Below, in pieces: positions 1-8,549 of a stretch of DNA of 64,000 nucleotides. Numbering within the stretch: position 1 is the stretch's first letter; each line of letters begins with the position of its first letter. The translations under genes were made by a program, and so were the position numbers. This DNA is from Methanosarcina sp. UBA293. GTDB taxonomy: Archaea > Halobacteriota > Methanosarcinia > Methanosarcinales > Methanosarcinaceae. Under the pieces are notes generated by a model. The model worked only from the letters and a program-made list of their open reading frames with translations. It was not told the DNA's origin and ran no database searches. The stretch spans positions 24,085-88,084 of the forward strand of contig DALS01000032.1 of assembly GCA_002499445.1 (NCBI GenBank). The letters run 5' to 3'.

Positions 1-19
1 AGAGGATTTCTACAGAGCC
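1..19. mobile_element. Terminal inverted repeat of a MITE/IS element cut by the window edge
   Basis: These 19 bases are the exact reverse complement of the left end (43184-43202) of the complete 122-bp element at 43184-43305. They are therefore the outer end of a second member of that family, whose body lies before base 1. The bases from 20 on would be its target-site duplication, but the other side cannot be seen. The element abuts the 3' end of the restriction gene that ends at 35. Confidence 0.6.
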
Positions 20-34
20 GAAATTTTTGTTAAT

Positions 35-1372
35 TCAAAACAAAAAATACAGTCCAATTATAATCATGAATACGATAGAACATACAAGGTAAGGGTTTTC
101 CCCAATTTTTTTGTATATAGGCAACGATGTATAGTAATTATTAAAGGCTTCGAGTTCTTCATTAGACTCAAAATACTTTTTAGCGCCAAAAAAACTTTTA
201 GTTATTGAACAATTGGCACAAATCTTTACTTTTCTTAACCTTGTTACTTTAAGATGTTTTTTACAAATAATAGAACCACAATATGTACAATACCACTTGT
301 TTTTTTCGAGTTTGTGGTTGCAAATTTGACAAGTTTTTGTATCGTTTCTTACTGTAAAAATATCTCCAGCCGATTCTGCAAACGATACAATATAGTTCTT
401 TTGTTTAGCTTTGATACTTAAAGTCCATTCGGGATAATACAATGATTTACAGTTATGGATAATAATGTCTTTTGGACTTGGAGTACATGTTTTATTATAA
501 GTAACATTATTTTTTCCAGTGTAAGTAATATCTTTTGTATGGGAATTAATGATTTCTGAAATTGCTCTATTTTTTAACTCATTTTCATTTTTTTGAAAAT
601 CTAGTTTATATTGTAAACAATTGCCCTTTGTAATTTTATTTTCATTGTTAATATTTTTTAAAAGAAAATTCATAAGTTTTTTTTCCAATCCGTTACCGGT
701 TCTACCATCAATTATTAACTGTCCATCTCCTGTTTCTTCGTGTATAACTCCTACAGAAGTGGAGCATTGTGAATCTATATCATAATTGATATAGTAAATT
801 GGATGAAATGTAGTTTTTAAATTTTCAACTGAAACCTGATCTTTGTTTATATTATTGATATTGTTAAAATTATATTCTAAGATGTTTGTTTTAATAACTA
901 ATTCTGAAGAATAAGATATGCTCTTATTACTAAGTGCTTCTATAACACCATTTTTTAAATTTATACCCAAATCACATGTAATTTCTTTTAATTTTTTGCC
1001 GTCAATCAGTTCCAATATCAAATCATCTGACTGTTTGTTTACTATTTGCACGTAATCAACAGCAGAGTCGGTAAAAGTACTGGAAGATACAATATACCCT
1101 TTTTTCTTGCCAGAGTATTCTAAGGTAGATACAGCAGAATGTAATTTTTGAACTACAGGTCTTCCTATCCTAGTTTTATGATGCTTACACTCCACTACAA
1201 CTTTAATTACTTCTCCAGAAAAAGTAACTTCGTCCATTGTAATATCTTTTCCACCATCGTTTGTACGTGGAGTGACTACTACGTTTTTAAATCCTTTTTT
1301 CCTGAAGATATCTGCTATAAGTTCTTCAAATTCAAAACCGTTTAGATTCTCAAGTATAAGCTCTTGGTTCAT
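35..1372 (-). CDS. Mrr-like restriction endonuclease with C-terminal zinc-binding and membrane segments
   Basis: Predicted 445-residue nuclease. Residues 10-120 look like an Mrr_cat (PD-(D/E)xK) domain: a helix, then NDGGKDI with Asp43, then VVVECKH with Glu61 and Lys63, which fit the Asp-Glu-x-Lys active site. Enzymes of this family cut modified or foreign DNA. The middle (130-330) is unrecognised. Residues about 345-390 hold a run of CxxC pairs (CQIC, CTYC, CANC) with interspersed Cys and His, a likely zinc ribbon or B-box-like fold. The last 18 residues are a hydrophobic helix, so the protein may be anchored in the membrane, which is unusual for this nuclease family. It is A+T-rich compared with its neighbours and sits beside a mobile-element end, which suggests horizontal transfer. 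No partner methylase is visible. The nuclease call is solid; target and role are inference. Confidence 0.75.
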   Translation of the reverse strand: MNQELILENLNGFEFEELIADIFRKKGFKNVVVTPRTNDGGKDITMDEVTFSGEVIKVVVECKHHKTRIGRPVVQKLHSAVSTLEYSGKKKGYIVSSSTFTDSAVDYVQIVNKQSDDLILELIDGKKLKEITCDLGINLKNGVIEALSNKSISYSSELVIKTNILEYNFNNINNINKDQVSVENLKTTFHPIYYINYDIDSQCSTSVGVIHEETGDGQLIIDGRTGNGLEKKLMNFLLKNINNENKITKGNCLQYKLDFQKNENELKNRAISEIINSHTKDITYTGKNNVTYNKTCTPSPKDIIIHNCKSLYYPEWTLSIKAKQKNYIVSFAESAGDIFTVRNDTKTCQICNHKLEKNKWYCTYCGSIICKKHLKVTRLRKVKICANCSITKSFFGAKKYFESNEELEAFNNYYTSLPIYKKIGENPYLVCSIVFMIIIGLYFLF

Positions 1373-1819
1373 TATTTCATCTTAAACTGTTAATAAGGAT
1401 TTCTGTCACTAGAGTGAAAATGAGTTCGAATTATAAATTATAAATAAGTATCTTATTTCTACTAGCAAAAATAGCTTACAGAGAACTTTTGCATTTAGTT
1501 TTCGCAGGCTGGCTTTTATTTCTGCTTTTTCTTCTTTTGTGACATTAACGGCAAGGCCGCTCGCCAAGCGAGCGGGACAAGAACGATCCGATATAGCTAA
1601 TAATGTTGTACTGGCAAACTATTTTTAATTCAGTCCTCTTGAGCGCAAGCGTTGCGCCGCTTGACCACGCCGCTACATGACACAAAACTAAAGACACGCT
1701 AAAGACAGCTATTACGGCTTCTCTGTGTTTGATTTGCCAGATCTTCTTTTCCGGCTCTTGCACTTATTTTTCTGCCAGCCGAAAATTTATATGATTTCTG
1801 CCGGGATTTCACCGAAAAA
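1373..1819. other. Gene-poor spacer with two GC-rich hairpins
   Basis: No convincing gene. It contains a perfect 8-bp stem with a 3-base loop (CCGCTCGC caa GCGAGCGG, 1557-1575) and a 6-bp stem with a 3-base loop (GCGCAA gcg TTGCGC, 1643-1657). A short minus-strand open frame through 1545-1763 is generated mainly by these palindromes. The frame over about 1430-1555 minus reads as a Lys/Glu-rich helix and might be a gene relic, but I cannot assign it. Confidence 0.5.
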
Positions 1820-2791
1820 TCATTTTAATTTTTTTATTAGGTTGAGGAACTGAGCTCTTAATACTTCTCTGGCAGTATCCGAGAGTTCGTCGAGTCTATC
1901 AAGGGTTTTCAGAGCTTCTTGGAAGTAGGATTTAGCAAGGGAGGGGTCTTTTTCGAGATAGACTCCTCCCATGTAAACATACAGGTGGAAAAAGTCATTG
2001 TATCTTTCAGTAAGCTTTCTGTACAGATCCTGGATTTTATCAAATTCACCTCTTTCGGACAGGTCTGAGAGATAGAGACCTACGAGTTCATAGAACTCAG
2101 GACCGTTTTCCAGCAGGAAATCAAACTTTTCGTCCTCTGGCATTGAGAGGAAGTTTGTTTCAATTTCGGCTACCAGTTCCTCTTCAGTTAGTTCTTCTCT
2201 GCCCTCTGTTCCGTACTTCTCTACGAATTCGAAATAATCTTCCTCTTCTCCTTTCATAAGCATGAGATCTGCGTGTTTGCTGGACAGGCCCACTCTGGCA
2301 GCAAGCTTTCTGATGCTTTTCTCGTACTCTTCCCTCTCTTTTTCTGTGAAAAGCCCCATAATATAAGTGGCCCACTTCAAGTACGCCTGTTCGTCTTCCA
2401 TCCATGACCTGTTGTCGATAACCTCTAGAACGTAGTCGATTGCCAGTTTGAACTCATGATGGCTTATTGGTTTATCTTCAAGAAGCTCTAACAGGTTTTC
2501 AATTATTTCTATCTCAAGGTCCTGCTTAAAAAAGGAGATATTTTTATCGTAGTTATTTTTGATGTTATTTAATGCTGCTACTGCGTCTTTGTCCTTTATT
2601 TTTCGGTCATTTTCATAAAAATACCTTGCAATCGAATATTCAATAGTTGCCAGATAATCACTGTATTCATACTCCATCCCTTGCAGGCTCTTCATTTCCT
2701 TTGTTTCCGAAGTATCAGGTTTGAGATATCGGGAAACTGAGTCATCTCCCCCTTCAATAAATTTGTTCTCAGTATCAGGACTCATGGTCAT
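1820..2791 (-). CDS. Alpha-helical TPR-like hypothetical protein
   Basis: 323 residues, acidic, almost entirely helical by composition, with no signal peptide or membrane segment. The C-terminal third (about 225-320) has paired helices with TPR-like spacing, including a stretch containing GGVYLEKDPSLAKSYFQEAL that resembles a degenerate TPR or Sel1 repeat. This suggests a cytoplasmic protein-protein interaction scaffold. The N-terminal 40 residues are low-complexity. I do not recognise a named family. It stands alone: downstream is the hairpin spacer, upstream the hsdM relic. Starting at the second Met (third residue) is equally possible. Confidence 0.65.
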   Translation of the reverse strand: MTMSPDTENKFIEGGDDSVSRYLKPDTSETKEMKSLQGMEYEYSDYLATIEYSIARYFYENDRKIKDKDAVAALNNIKNNYDKNISFFKQDLEIEIIENLLELLEDKPISHHEFKLAIDYVLEVIDNRSWMEDEQAYLKWATYIMGLFTEKEREEYEKSIRKLAARVGLSSKHADLMLMKGEEEDYFEFVEKYGTEGREELTEEELVAEIETNFLSMPEDEKFDFLLENGPEFYELVGLYLSDLSERGEFDKIQDLYRKLTERYNDFFHLYVYMGGVYLEKDPSLAKSYFQEALKTLDRLDELSDTAREVLRAQFLNLIKKLK

Positions 2792-2947
2792 GCCCTACGC
2801 TTAACTATTATTTTATATTATTCTTAATATTCATTGTAGCAGATGTGTTTAAACTTAGTTTTTAAGTTTCGTTTGTAAGTTTAGTTTTTCTTTACTTTTA
2901 GTGGGAACCTTTCATAGCTAAGAGTTTCAGATTTTTTCAGCTTGAAT

Positions 2948-3256
2948 TCAAACTTCAAAACCAAGCCCTGCCAGATTTTCCCTGATCTTCTTTTCCAGTT
3001 CTTCCGATTTCTTGAACTGCTTCGAAAGTTCAGCAGTCAGCTTTTCCATTTTTTCTTCAAATTCTTCATCGTCTTCTTCGCTTTCTTCACAACCGACATA
3101 GCGGCCTGGAGTCAGAATATAGTCGTGCTTCTTTATTTCATCGAGGATTGCAGCTTTACAGAAACCAGGAAAATCTTCGTAATCTCTGCTCTCGATTTTT
3201 TCCCCGCGCCAAGCATTGTAGGTATCGGCAATTTTGCGGATTGAAGGAAAGTATAA
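2948..3256 (-). pseudogene. hsdM: C-terminal relic of a type I restriction-modification methylase subunit (HsdM)
   Basis: On the minus strand about 100 codons stay open and read as the typical end of HsdM: RKIADTYNAWRG, then DFPGFCKAA, then KHDYILTPGRYVG, then a coiled-coil tail LEKKIRENLAGLGFEV and a stop. Intact HsdM is about 500 residues and carries its SAM and NPPF motifs upstream. Here the frame is closed by TAG at 3257-3259 and only repeats and hsp20 follow, so the catalytic part is gone. It is a remnant of a lost type I system, next to an intact Mrr-like nuclease and not far from an orphan specificity domain at 16670. Confidence 0.8.
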
Positions 3257-3330
3257 CTACCAATAGAAAAAATGAACGAAAAAAGCTGGATTTTAGAAAA
3301 GATAAATGAAAAATGAAAAAGGTTCAATTT

Positions 3331-3426
3331 GAATGAATAAATGGAGAATGAATAAATGGAGAATGAATAAATGAAGAATGAATAAATGGAGAATGAATAA
3401 ATGAAGAATGAATAAATGAAGAATGA
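3331..3426. repeat. 15-bp minisatellite, six full units
   Basis: Unit GAATGAATAAATGGA, with A or G variation near the end, starts at 3331, 3346, 3361, 3376, 3391 and 3406, followed by a partial GAATGA. The minus-strand frame across it encodes a repeated HLFIL pentapeptide, which is a by-product of the repeat and not a gene. Confidence 0.95.
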
Positions 3427-3520
3427 CTGAGTATTTTACTGCGGGCAGTTTGCAAACATTCAAAATTTGGTTTTTGAGCCTGCCCGCAGGTTTCTTCAAA
3501 GTTCGTATTCTGAGTGTCGG

Positions 3521-3556
3521 TTTATTCAATCTGAATTGGTTTATTCAATCTGAATT
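3521..3556. repeat. 17-bp direct repeat at the 3' end of hsp20
   Basis: TTTATTCAATCTGAATT occurs at 3521-3537 and again at 3540-3556. The second copy contains the hsp20 stop codon, so the duplication has copied the last codons of the gene into the spacer. Confidence 0.9.
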
Positions 3557-4011
3557 CTTTTTCCGGTTACCGATTTTGTTTTTGGCAGGGTAACTGTTAA
3601 GACTCCATTTTTAAGCTGGGCGATTGCTCCTTCTTCAGTTACGCCATCAGGAAGAGAAATTTCACGGTAATAGCGCATTAAAGCCCGTTCTTTTCTCAAG
3701 TAACCTTCTTTTTCGGTCTCTTCCTCTTTTCCTGCGCTGATTACAAGAACATTGTCCTTGAGATTAAGCTCAATATTTTCCCTGTCAATTCCAGGCAGGT
3801 CAGTAGTCACAGTTACCGTATTTTCTTCTTCCATAACATCGGTCAGCGGGGAGAAAGCTCGGGTCCCAAACCGACTTTCCAGCGCAGGAAAAGTCCTGAA
3901 CATCTGTTCCATATTGAACATCTGTTCCATATAATCCTGCATCTTTCTGATCTCATCAAACGGATCCCAGCTATATACATCACGGTCTCTTCTTCTAACT
4001 GGCAATTTCAT
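3541..4011 (-). CDS. hsp20: Small heat-shock protein of the Hsp20/alpha-crystallin family
   Basis: 156 residues, normal for archaeal Hsp20. The N-terminal arm (1-48) is rich in Met and Phe. The alpha-crystallin domain spans about 50-150, with the LPGIDRENIELNLKDNVLVI strand region, the Arg/Tyr-rich loop before the beta-6 strand, and the conserved GVLTVTLPK near 135-143. The C-terminal RIQIE supplies the I-x-I motif that docks oligomers. It is an ATP-independent holdase for unfolded proteins in the cytoplasm. It is monocistronic, with a long promoter region upstream that holds a GTTCACA...TGTGAAAC inverted repeat (4162-4187) as a possible regulatory site. Confidence 0.95.
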   Translation of the reverse strand: MKLPVRRRDRDVYSWDPFDEIRKMQDYMEQMFNMEQMFRTFPALESRFGTRAFSPLTDVMEEENTVTVTTDLPGIDRENIELNLKDNVLVISAGKEEETEKEGYLRKERALMRYYREISLPDGVTEEGAIAQLKNGVLTVTLPKTKSVTGKRIQIE

Positions 4012-4486
4012 ACACAGATTTCTCCATTCTCCTTATTTGGTTTGCATTGGTTTTGTGGTCTGTAAGAAGGAAATAAATCCGTTTTTTGAAGGTGATACAG
4101 GTTCACCTTTGGTCTGTTCGCAGGTTATTTAGAAAGCAACTGATGGGCTTTCTTGCCTACAGTTCACATTTTATAATTCTGTGAAACAGTTATTATCACA
4201 CAGTTACTACCATATAGTTAGTATATGTAATATTTAAATTTTTCGTATGTTTGGGTTTAATATTTACAAAATCAGGAATTATATCGGGAGAAACTGTAAA
4301 CATTCAGGCAAAAAAATTCCAGAGCGAATTAAAGTTATTGTAATTTATTAAGATAGTTTCGTCCAGAGGTTAAATTATAGCAAAGTAAAACTTATACTCA
4401 ATTTCTTAATTTCTTAACGCAATATTTTTCACTAACAACGCTTACCTCTTATGGAAGAAAAGTTTTAGAAACAAAGATTTACGAAG
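4012..4486. promoter_or_regulatory. hsp20 upstream region with inverted repeat
   Basis: 475 bases between the divergent hsp20 and DUF1638 genes. GTTCACA (4162-4168) and TGTGAAAC (4180-4187) form an inverted repeat with an 11-base spacer. A+T-rich TATA-like stretches occur around 4205-4245 and 4395-4430. No further gene is seen. The operator reading is tentative. Confidence 0.35.
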
Positions 4487-5362
4487 ATGGACATCCAAAT
4501 CATGCCTGTACTTAGCATTGTTGCCTGCAGAATGCTCGAAGATGAGCTTGTACATGTTTTATCAAAAGACCGAGAGCTTCAGCAGCTAATAGTTTTAGAA
4601 AATCGGGAGAGTTTAGGGTTCCTTCGTAAGCTCAGGTCAAGAAACTGCACCCCAAGGACAGCTTTTCTGGACCGGGTCCCAATGCTCCTTAAAAGCCGAT
4701 CCAGCCTTCAGTCCACCCCTGATTTCAGAGCTTCTACAGGATTTCTCTCACGCTTTTCACTACTTAAAAGGCTTTGCAGGAAAAGAAACCACAGAGAAGA
4801 GGTTAGCGTTGTTGTTAATATGCTAAGCCTGGACCTGCACACCGATCTTGAGGTTTTGAAGGCCGAAGTATACAGAAACATCCGAGAGATGGCTTCCTTC
4901 TCAGATAGAATCCTGGTTTTTTACGGTACTTGCGGGCGTGCCCTTGGAAAACTGGAAGAAGATCTGTCTGACCTCAAATGTCCGCTTTTCTTCCTCAAAG
5001 ATAAAAACGGGGAAACTATAGAAGACTGCATCAGTTTAGCACTTGGAGGAAACGAAGCTTATGCCAGAGCTATGACTGAATTTCGGGGTATGGGAACGAT
5101 CTACCTGACCCCGATGTGGGCTTCGAGCTGGAAGCAGTTGGGAAATGGAAGCCGGGACATCAACAGACATTACCTGAAAAATCCAATTTACTGCCAGGCT
5201 GCAAAAATCGATAGCGGAGTTATAAATGATCCGGATTTTCATCTGAATGTTAAAGAATTCGCCTGCACCTTTGGTATGAAAGTTGTGAGCCTCAAAGGAA
5301 GTACAGAAATTACGGAACAGTCATATCTCAATGCCAGAAAAGGTTCAACTCGAGAATGGTAA
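4487..5362 (+). CDS. DUF1638 family protein
   Basis: 291 residues. The DUF1638 signature is visible: an early conserved CRMLEDEL segment, a central basic insertion (65-105), then ILVFYGTCGRALG (about 145-157), the CPLFFLKDKNGETIEDCI segment, and a GTIYLTPMWASSW motif near 203-215. The family is common in methanogens and in bacteria with corrinoid methyltransferases, but its biochemical role is not established. The repeated Cys residues (13, 149, 164, 177, 235, 260) would suit a metal or cofactor site, which is inference. The gene is monocistronic. The A+T-rich upstream region and the ATG at 4487 make a plausible start, although no strong Shine-Dalgarno is present. Confidence 0.8.
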   Translation: MDIQIMPVLSIVACRMLEDELVHVLSKDRELQQLIVLENRESLGFLRKLRSRNCTPRTAFLDRVPMLLKSRSSLQSTPDFRASTGFLSRFSLLKRLCRKRNHREEVSVVVNMLSLDLHTDLEVLKAEVYRNIREMASFSDRILVFYGTCGRALGKLEEDLSDLKCPLFFLKDKNGETIEDCISLALGGNEAYARAMTEFRGMGTIYLTPMWASSWKQLGNGSRDINRHYLKNPIYCQAAKIDSGVINDPDFHLNVKEFACTFGMKVVSLKGSTEITEQSYLNARKGSTREW

Positions 5363-5519
5363 CGAAGCTGGTTTAAACCCTTATTAAAAGCTTGCTTAAA
5401 TTTACGTATTAAAAGCTTGCTTAAATTTATGTGGCTCTTTGGTAGAAAAGTGTACATCTTTTATTGAAATCTTGTTGAGAGTTTGTTAGGAGCTCGCTGA
5501 GATATATTGGCTTAGAGAA

Positions 5520-5897
5520 TTAGTTTGGCTCAGCAATTTTTTTAATCACACTCAACATCCCAGGTTCAAAAGGTTTTACCATAAAACCCATAGCGCCTAT
5601 TTTCGTGGATTCGGTTATCAGGATCTGCTGGCCAAGAGAGGAAAACATTGCCATTTTTGCTTCGTGATCTATATCAAGGAATCTATTAAATGATTCTTTC
5701 CAATTCGTATTGTCTATCAAATTATCAGGTGCCATTATATCCATTAATACAAGATCAGGCTTTACTTCCAGATATTTCTCAAAGGCTTCCTCCTCATCAG
5801 CCACTTCAGCAACTATTTCATGCCCGTGTTTAAAAAGGGTATCTCGGATTGCCATTCGCATAAATTCAGCATTTTCTACGATCATAACTCTTGCCAT
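5520..5897 (-). CDS. Stand-alone response-regulator receiver domain with altered acidic pocket
   Basis: 125 residues, a single CheY-like receiver. The phospho-acceptor is the Asp in LVLMDI (about residue 52). The switch Ser is in MFSSLG (about 86) and the conserved Lys in VKPF (about 108). The usual Asp-Asp pair after strand 1 is replaced by Glu-Asn (MIVENAEF), so magnesium binding should be weakened. There is an insertion of about 15 residues after the Asp strand (APDNLIDNTNWKESFNRF). No output domain or adjacent kinase is present, so any partner is elsewhere. It may act as a phosphate sink or a phosphorylation-independent adaptor. The receiver fold is certain; its function is unknown. Confidence 0.85.
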   Translation of the reverse strand: MARVMIVENAEFMRMAIRDTLFKHGHEIVAEVADEEEAFEKYLEVKPDLVLMDIMAPDNLIDNTNWKESFNRFLDIDHEAKMAMFSSLGQQILITESTKIGAMGFMVKPFEPGMLSVIKKIAEPN

Positions 5898-6431
5898 TTC
5901 AGCGCATCCCTTCTTTTTTATATTTAGAAAGATAACTGTAATATCCTACAATTATTATTCATATATTTTTTAATATAGTATTCGCAGCTTATGGAAACTT
6001 AAAATAATTACATAATATCTACGCAACTTAACTGTTTTATATATTTTGGTCAAAATTAAGAGAGATATTTTTTCTTGTAGCATTTTATTCCAACCATCTA
6101 AACTCCAATAAAACATCCATCTAAACTCCAATAAAAATAACATTCCATTCTCTTAAGCGAAGCAAGAACTACCTATGCTCCCAAAGCAGGACTTAGAATT
6201 AGCCTTTTTCAGCGAATAAAATAAGTATTCCTAGTCTGAAGCAATCCAGGCTTCTCCGCCATCATGATAGTCACTCATTAACAATTGTAACTCATCAGGG
6301 ACTCTCCTCTTAGAGGATAAGAAAATGTCTTATACCAAAATTCCTATTATTGCATCCAGAAGAGCTTCAACCATCACCTCTGCCTAAGGTAGGGAGTAGA
6401 AACACCTTAAAACGTCTAGCGAGGAACCTTA
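5898..6431. other. Spacer upstream of thiM
   Basis: 534 bases with no gene. It contains a short direct repeat (CATCTAAACTCCAATAAAA twice, about 6097-6136) and a small hairpin (TCCTC tta GAGGA, about 6305-6317). I looked for a TPP riboswitch because thiM follows, but the invariant CTGAGA box and its partner motifs are not there. The thiM ribosome binding site is GAGGAACC just upstream of 6432. Confidence 0.5.
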
Positions 6432-7217
6432 ATGAACAATCCATTAAAAGTAATAAGAGAAACAAAACCCCTTATACATCACATAACGAACTGGGTAACT
6501 ATTTATGACAGCGCAAATATGACAAGAGTTTTTGGCGCGCTGCCTGTAATGGCGCATGCTCCAGAGGAATGTGCCGAGATGACAAGGATTTCATCGGCTC
6601 TTGTACTTAATATCGGGACTCTCACATCTGAAATTATCGATTCCATGATTCTTTCTGCCGCGGCTGCTAACGAAAAGAAGATTCCGGTTGTGCTTGATGC
6701 CGTCGGAGTTGGGGCTACAAAATTCAGAGATGAAATGGCTGCAAAAATCCTTGATTCTGTCCGTATCGACATTATAAAAGGCAATTATTCGGAAATTGCA
6801 AAACTAGCAGGCGAAAACGCTAGGACAAAAGGAGTTGAAGCAACTTCAATTGATGGGGATCCTGAAAGAATTGCAAAAGAGCTTGCAAAATTAAATTCCT
6901 CAGTTGTCGTGATGACGGGAAAAGAAGACATAATAAGTGATGGGAAAAGGATATTTCTTGTAAAGAATGGACATGAACACATGGGATCTATTGTGGGAAC
7001 CGGATGCATGGCTGCATCAGTAATAGGCTCGTTTGCTGCAGTAAATCCGGATTACTGTGAAGCGTCCAGAGATGCTTTATGCTACTTTGGGGTCGCAGGA
7101 GAGCTTGCAGCTGAGAAATCAAAAGGACCTGGAAGTTTCAAGGTTAACCTGTATGATGAAGTGTTCAATCTCTCGGATGAGAAAGTAAAAAGTATGATGA
7201 ATTTTGAAGAGAAGTAA
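6432..7217 (+). CDS. thiM: Hydroxyethylthiazole kinase
   Basis: 261 residues, the usual length for ThiM. It phosphorylates 4-methyl-5-(2-hydroxyethyl)thiazole in the thiamine salvage pathway. The N-terminus has the substrate-loop signature PLIHHITNWVTIYDSANMT (14-32). PVVLDAVGVGATKFR (about 84-98) and the anion-hole motif GTGCMAASVIGSFAAV (about 190-205), with its catalytic Cys, are intact as in the ribokinase-like fold. The start ATG is preceded by GAGGAACC at good spacing. thiE follows after 42 bases on the same strand and its product uses the ThiM product, so the two form a salvage operon. Confidence 0.95.
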   Translation: MNNPLKVIRETKPLIHHITNWVTIYDSANMTRVFGALPVMAHAPEECAEMTRISSALVLNIGTLTSEIIDSMILSAAAANEKKIPVVLDAVGVGATKFRDEMAAKILDSVRIDIIKGNYSEIAKLAGENARTKGVEATSIDGDPERIAKELAKLNSSVVVMTGKEDIISDGKRIFLVKNGHEHMGSIVGTGCMAASVIGSFAAVNPDYCEASRDALCYFGVAGELAAEKSKGPGSFKVNLYDEVFNLSDEKVKSMMNFEEK

Positions 7218-7259
7218 GTCCATAATTTTAAAAACGATAAACCGGAAGGATTTAGCGTT

Positions 7260-7922
7260 ATGAACCAGAAAGATTTCAACTGGAAAAAATCCCTTTTAAA
7301 AGAAATTGATTTCTATCTTGTGACAGATTCCGGGCTCTCAAAGAAAGGGACTTTATCTGATGTACAGGAGGCAGTCGAGTCAGGCTGCAGGATTGTTCAG
7401 TACCGGGAAAAAAATAAAAGTACAAAAGAAATGGTCTTTGAAGCCTCCGAAATCAAGCGGATCTGCAGTGGCAGAGCAATATTTTTAGTAAACGATAGAA
7501 TCGATGTTGCTTTAGCGGTTGATGCGGATGGCGTACACATTGGACAGGATGACATGCCTATTGAAAAGGCAAGAAGTCTTCTTGGCGAAGATAAGATAAT
7601 CGGGCTCAGTGTAGGTAACAGAGAGGAAGCAATCCAGGCGGAAAAAGCCGGAGCTGATTATGTAGGTCTTGGTCCCATATTTGATACAGCTACAAAAAAA
7701 GATGCAGGAGAAGGAATTGGCCCGCTAAGAATAAAAGAAGTTAAAGCTGCAATAAAGCTTCCTATAGTTGCAATTGGCGGGATAAATAAAGAAAATTATG
7801 AGAGTGCTGTTCAAAATGGAGCTGACAGCCTGGTCGCAATTTCTGCAGTTGTGTGCAGTGACGACGTAAAAAGGGAAACTAAATACTTTATTGATACAAT
7901 CCAGAGAATTAAAAAAGCGTAA
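7260..7922 (+). CDS. thiE: Thiamine-phosphate synthase
   Basis: 220 residues with a TIM-barrel fold. It couples hydroxymethylpyrimidine diphosphate with thiazole phosphate to give thiamine phosphate. Visible motifs are VQYREKNKSTKEM (pyrimidine and diphosphate binding, about 44-56), VNDRIDVALAVDADGVHIGQDD (about 78-99), VGLGPIFDTATKKDA (about 139-153) and PIVAIGGINKENY near 173. It lies directly downstream of thiM with a GGAAGG site before the ATG and is probably co-transcribed. No kinase or ThiN domain is fused, unlike some archaeal versions. Confidence 0.95.
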   Translation: MNQKDFNWKKSLLKEIDFYLVTDSGLSKKGTLSDVQEAVESGCRIVQYREKNKSTKEMVFEASEIKRICSGRAIFLVNDRIDVALAVDADGVHIGQDDMPIEKARSLLGEDKIIGLSVGNREEAIQAEKAGADYVGLGPIFDTATKKDAGEGIGPLRIKEVKAAIKLPIVAIGGINKENYESAVQNGADSLVAISAVVCSDDVKRETKYFIDTIQRIKKA

Positions 7923-8549
7923 AAAGGGTTCAATTCTCTAAATTTCAAAAAACTTTATTTTCAGTTTTGCCCCTGATTTTTGCTTCTGATTAAACAGGAA
8001 ATTTCTAGAGCCCTTGAAATCGGAATTTAAGTAATTCTAGAATTGGAATCTAATTATTCAACAATGAATCATAAATTCAAAATAATTCTCAGCAGGCCGT
8101 TTTCAGACAATCAGAACAGGAAAATCGAAATCTGTAATTTACTCTTTTTATTACATAATTAAAAGGATAGAAAAGAAATCTTGACTTTTTCCTGCATTTT
8201 TAGATTTTATAAAGTTAATTTAAATAATATTGAAGCTTTATTTAATGTTAGGGGAGATATAAGAGATAGTTTATCGAAATAACGAATGAGGAACGTATTA
8301 AATGCTGCACATTTCCGCTGTGTTTTTTATTGGAAGCTATATGACCTGATTGAGCCTTAATCTAGGAGGCTTTTATTCGATAAGTGCATGGAAATTCAGG
8401 TTTTATATGAAAATCATGATTTATTTCAGGTTTCACGGTTAAAGCCCTGCTTAAAAGGATACTATCAAAATCTATCTGGTAATCAAGAGAATATGCATAA
8501 CTGCCTATGCATAACTGCCAGAATTATTAATTAAAGTCGGGATAAGAGC
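7923..8549. other. Spacer upstream of the radical SAM gene
   Basis: 627 bases. A+T-rich stretches around 8200-8260 could supply promoters. A possible 48-codon frame at 8388-8534 has no strong ribosome binding site and no recognisable sequence. The segment ATGCATAACTGCC is repeated just before the downstream gene (about 8494-8520). I see no RNA gene. Confidence 0.4.

Noticed and set aside
1640..1700. tRNA-Leu-like stretch on the minus strand (GTGGTCAAGCGGC...CTCAAGA)
   Set aside because: The apparent arms come from the GCGCAA/TTGCGC palindrome. Acceptor and T-arms are absent and the anticodon stem does not pair.
1545..1763. 72-codon minus ORF
   Set aside because: Generated by two GC-rich hairpins; no ribosome site and no recognisable protein.
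2184..2405. 73-codon minus ORF inside the TPR-like gene
   Set aside because: Alternative frame of a supported longer gene.
3293..3529. 78-codon minus ORF with HLFIL repeats
   Set aside because: Translation of the 15-bp minisatellite.
6240..6431. TPP riboswitch before thiM
   Set aside because: The context invites it, but CTGAGA and the conserved helix partners are not present. Only a small hairpin and a weak repeat occur.
8388..8534. 48-codon frame before the radical SAM gene
   Set aside because: No ribosome site, no recognisable sequence and short enough to be chance.
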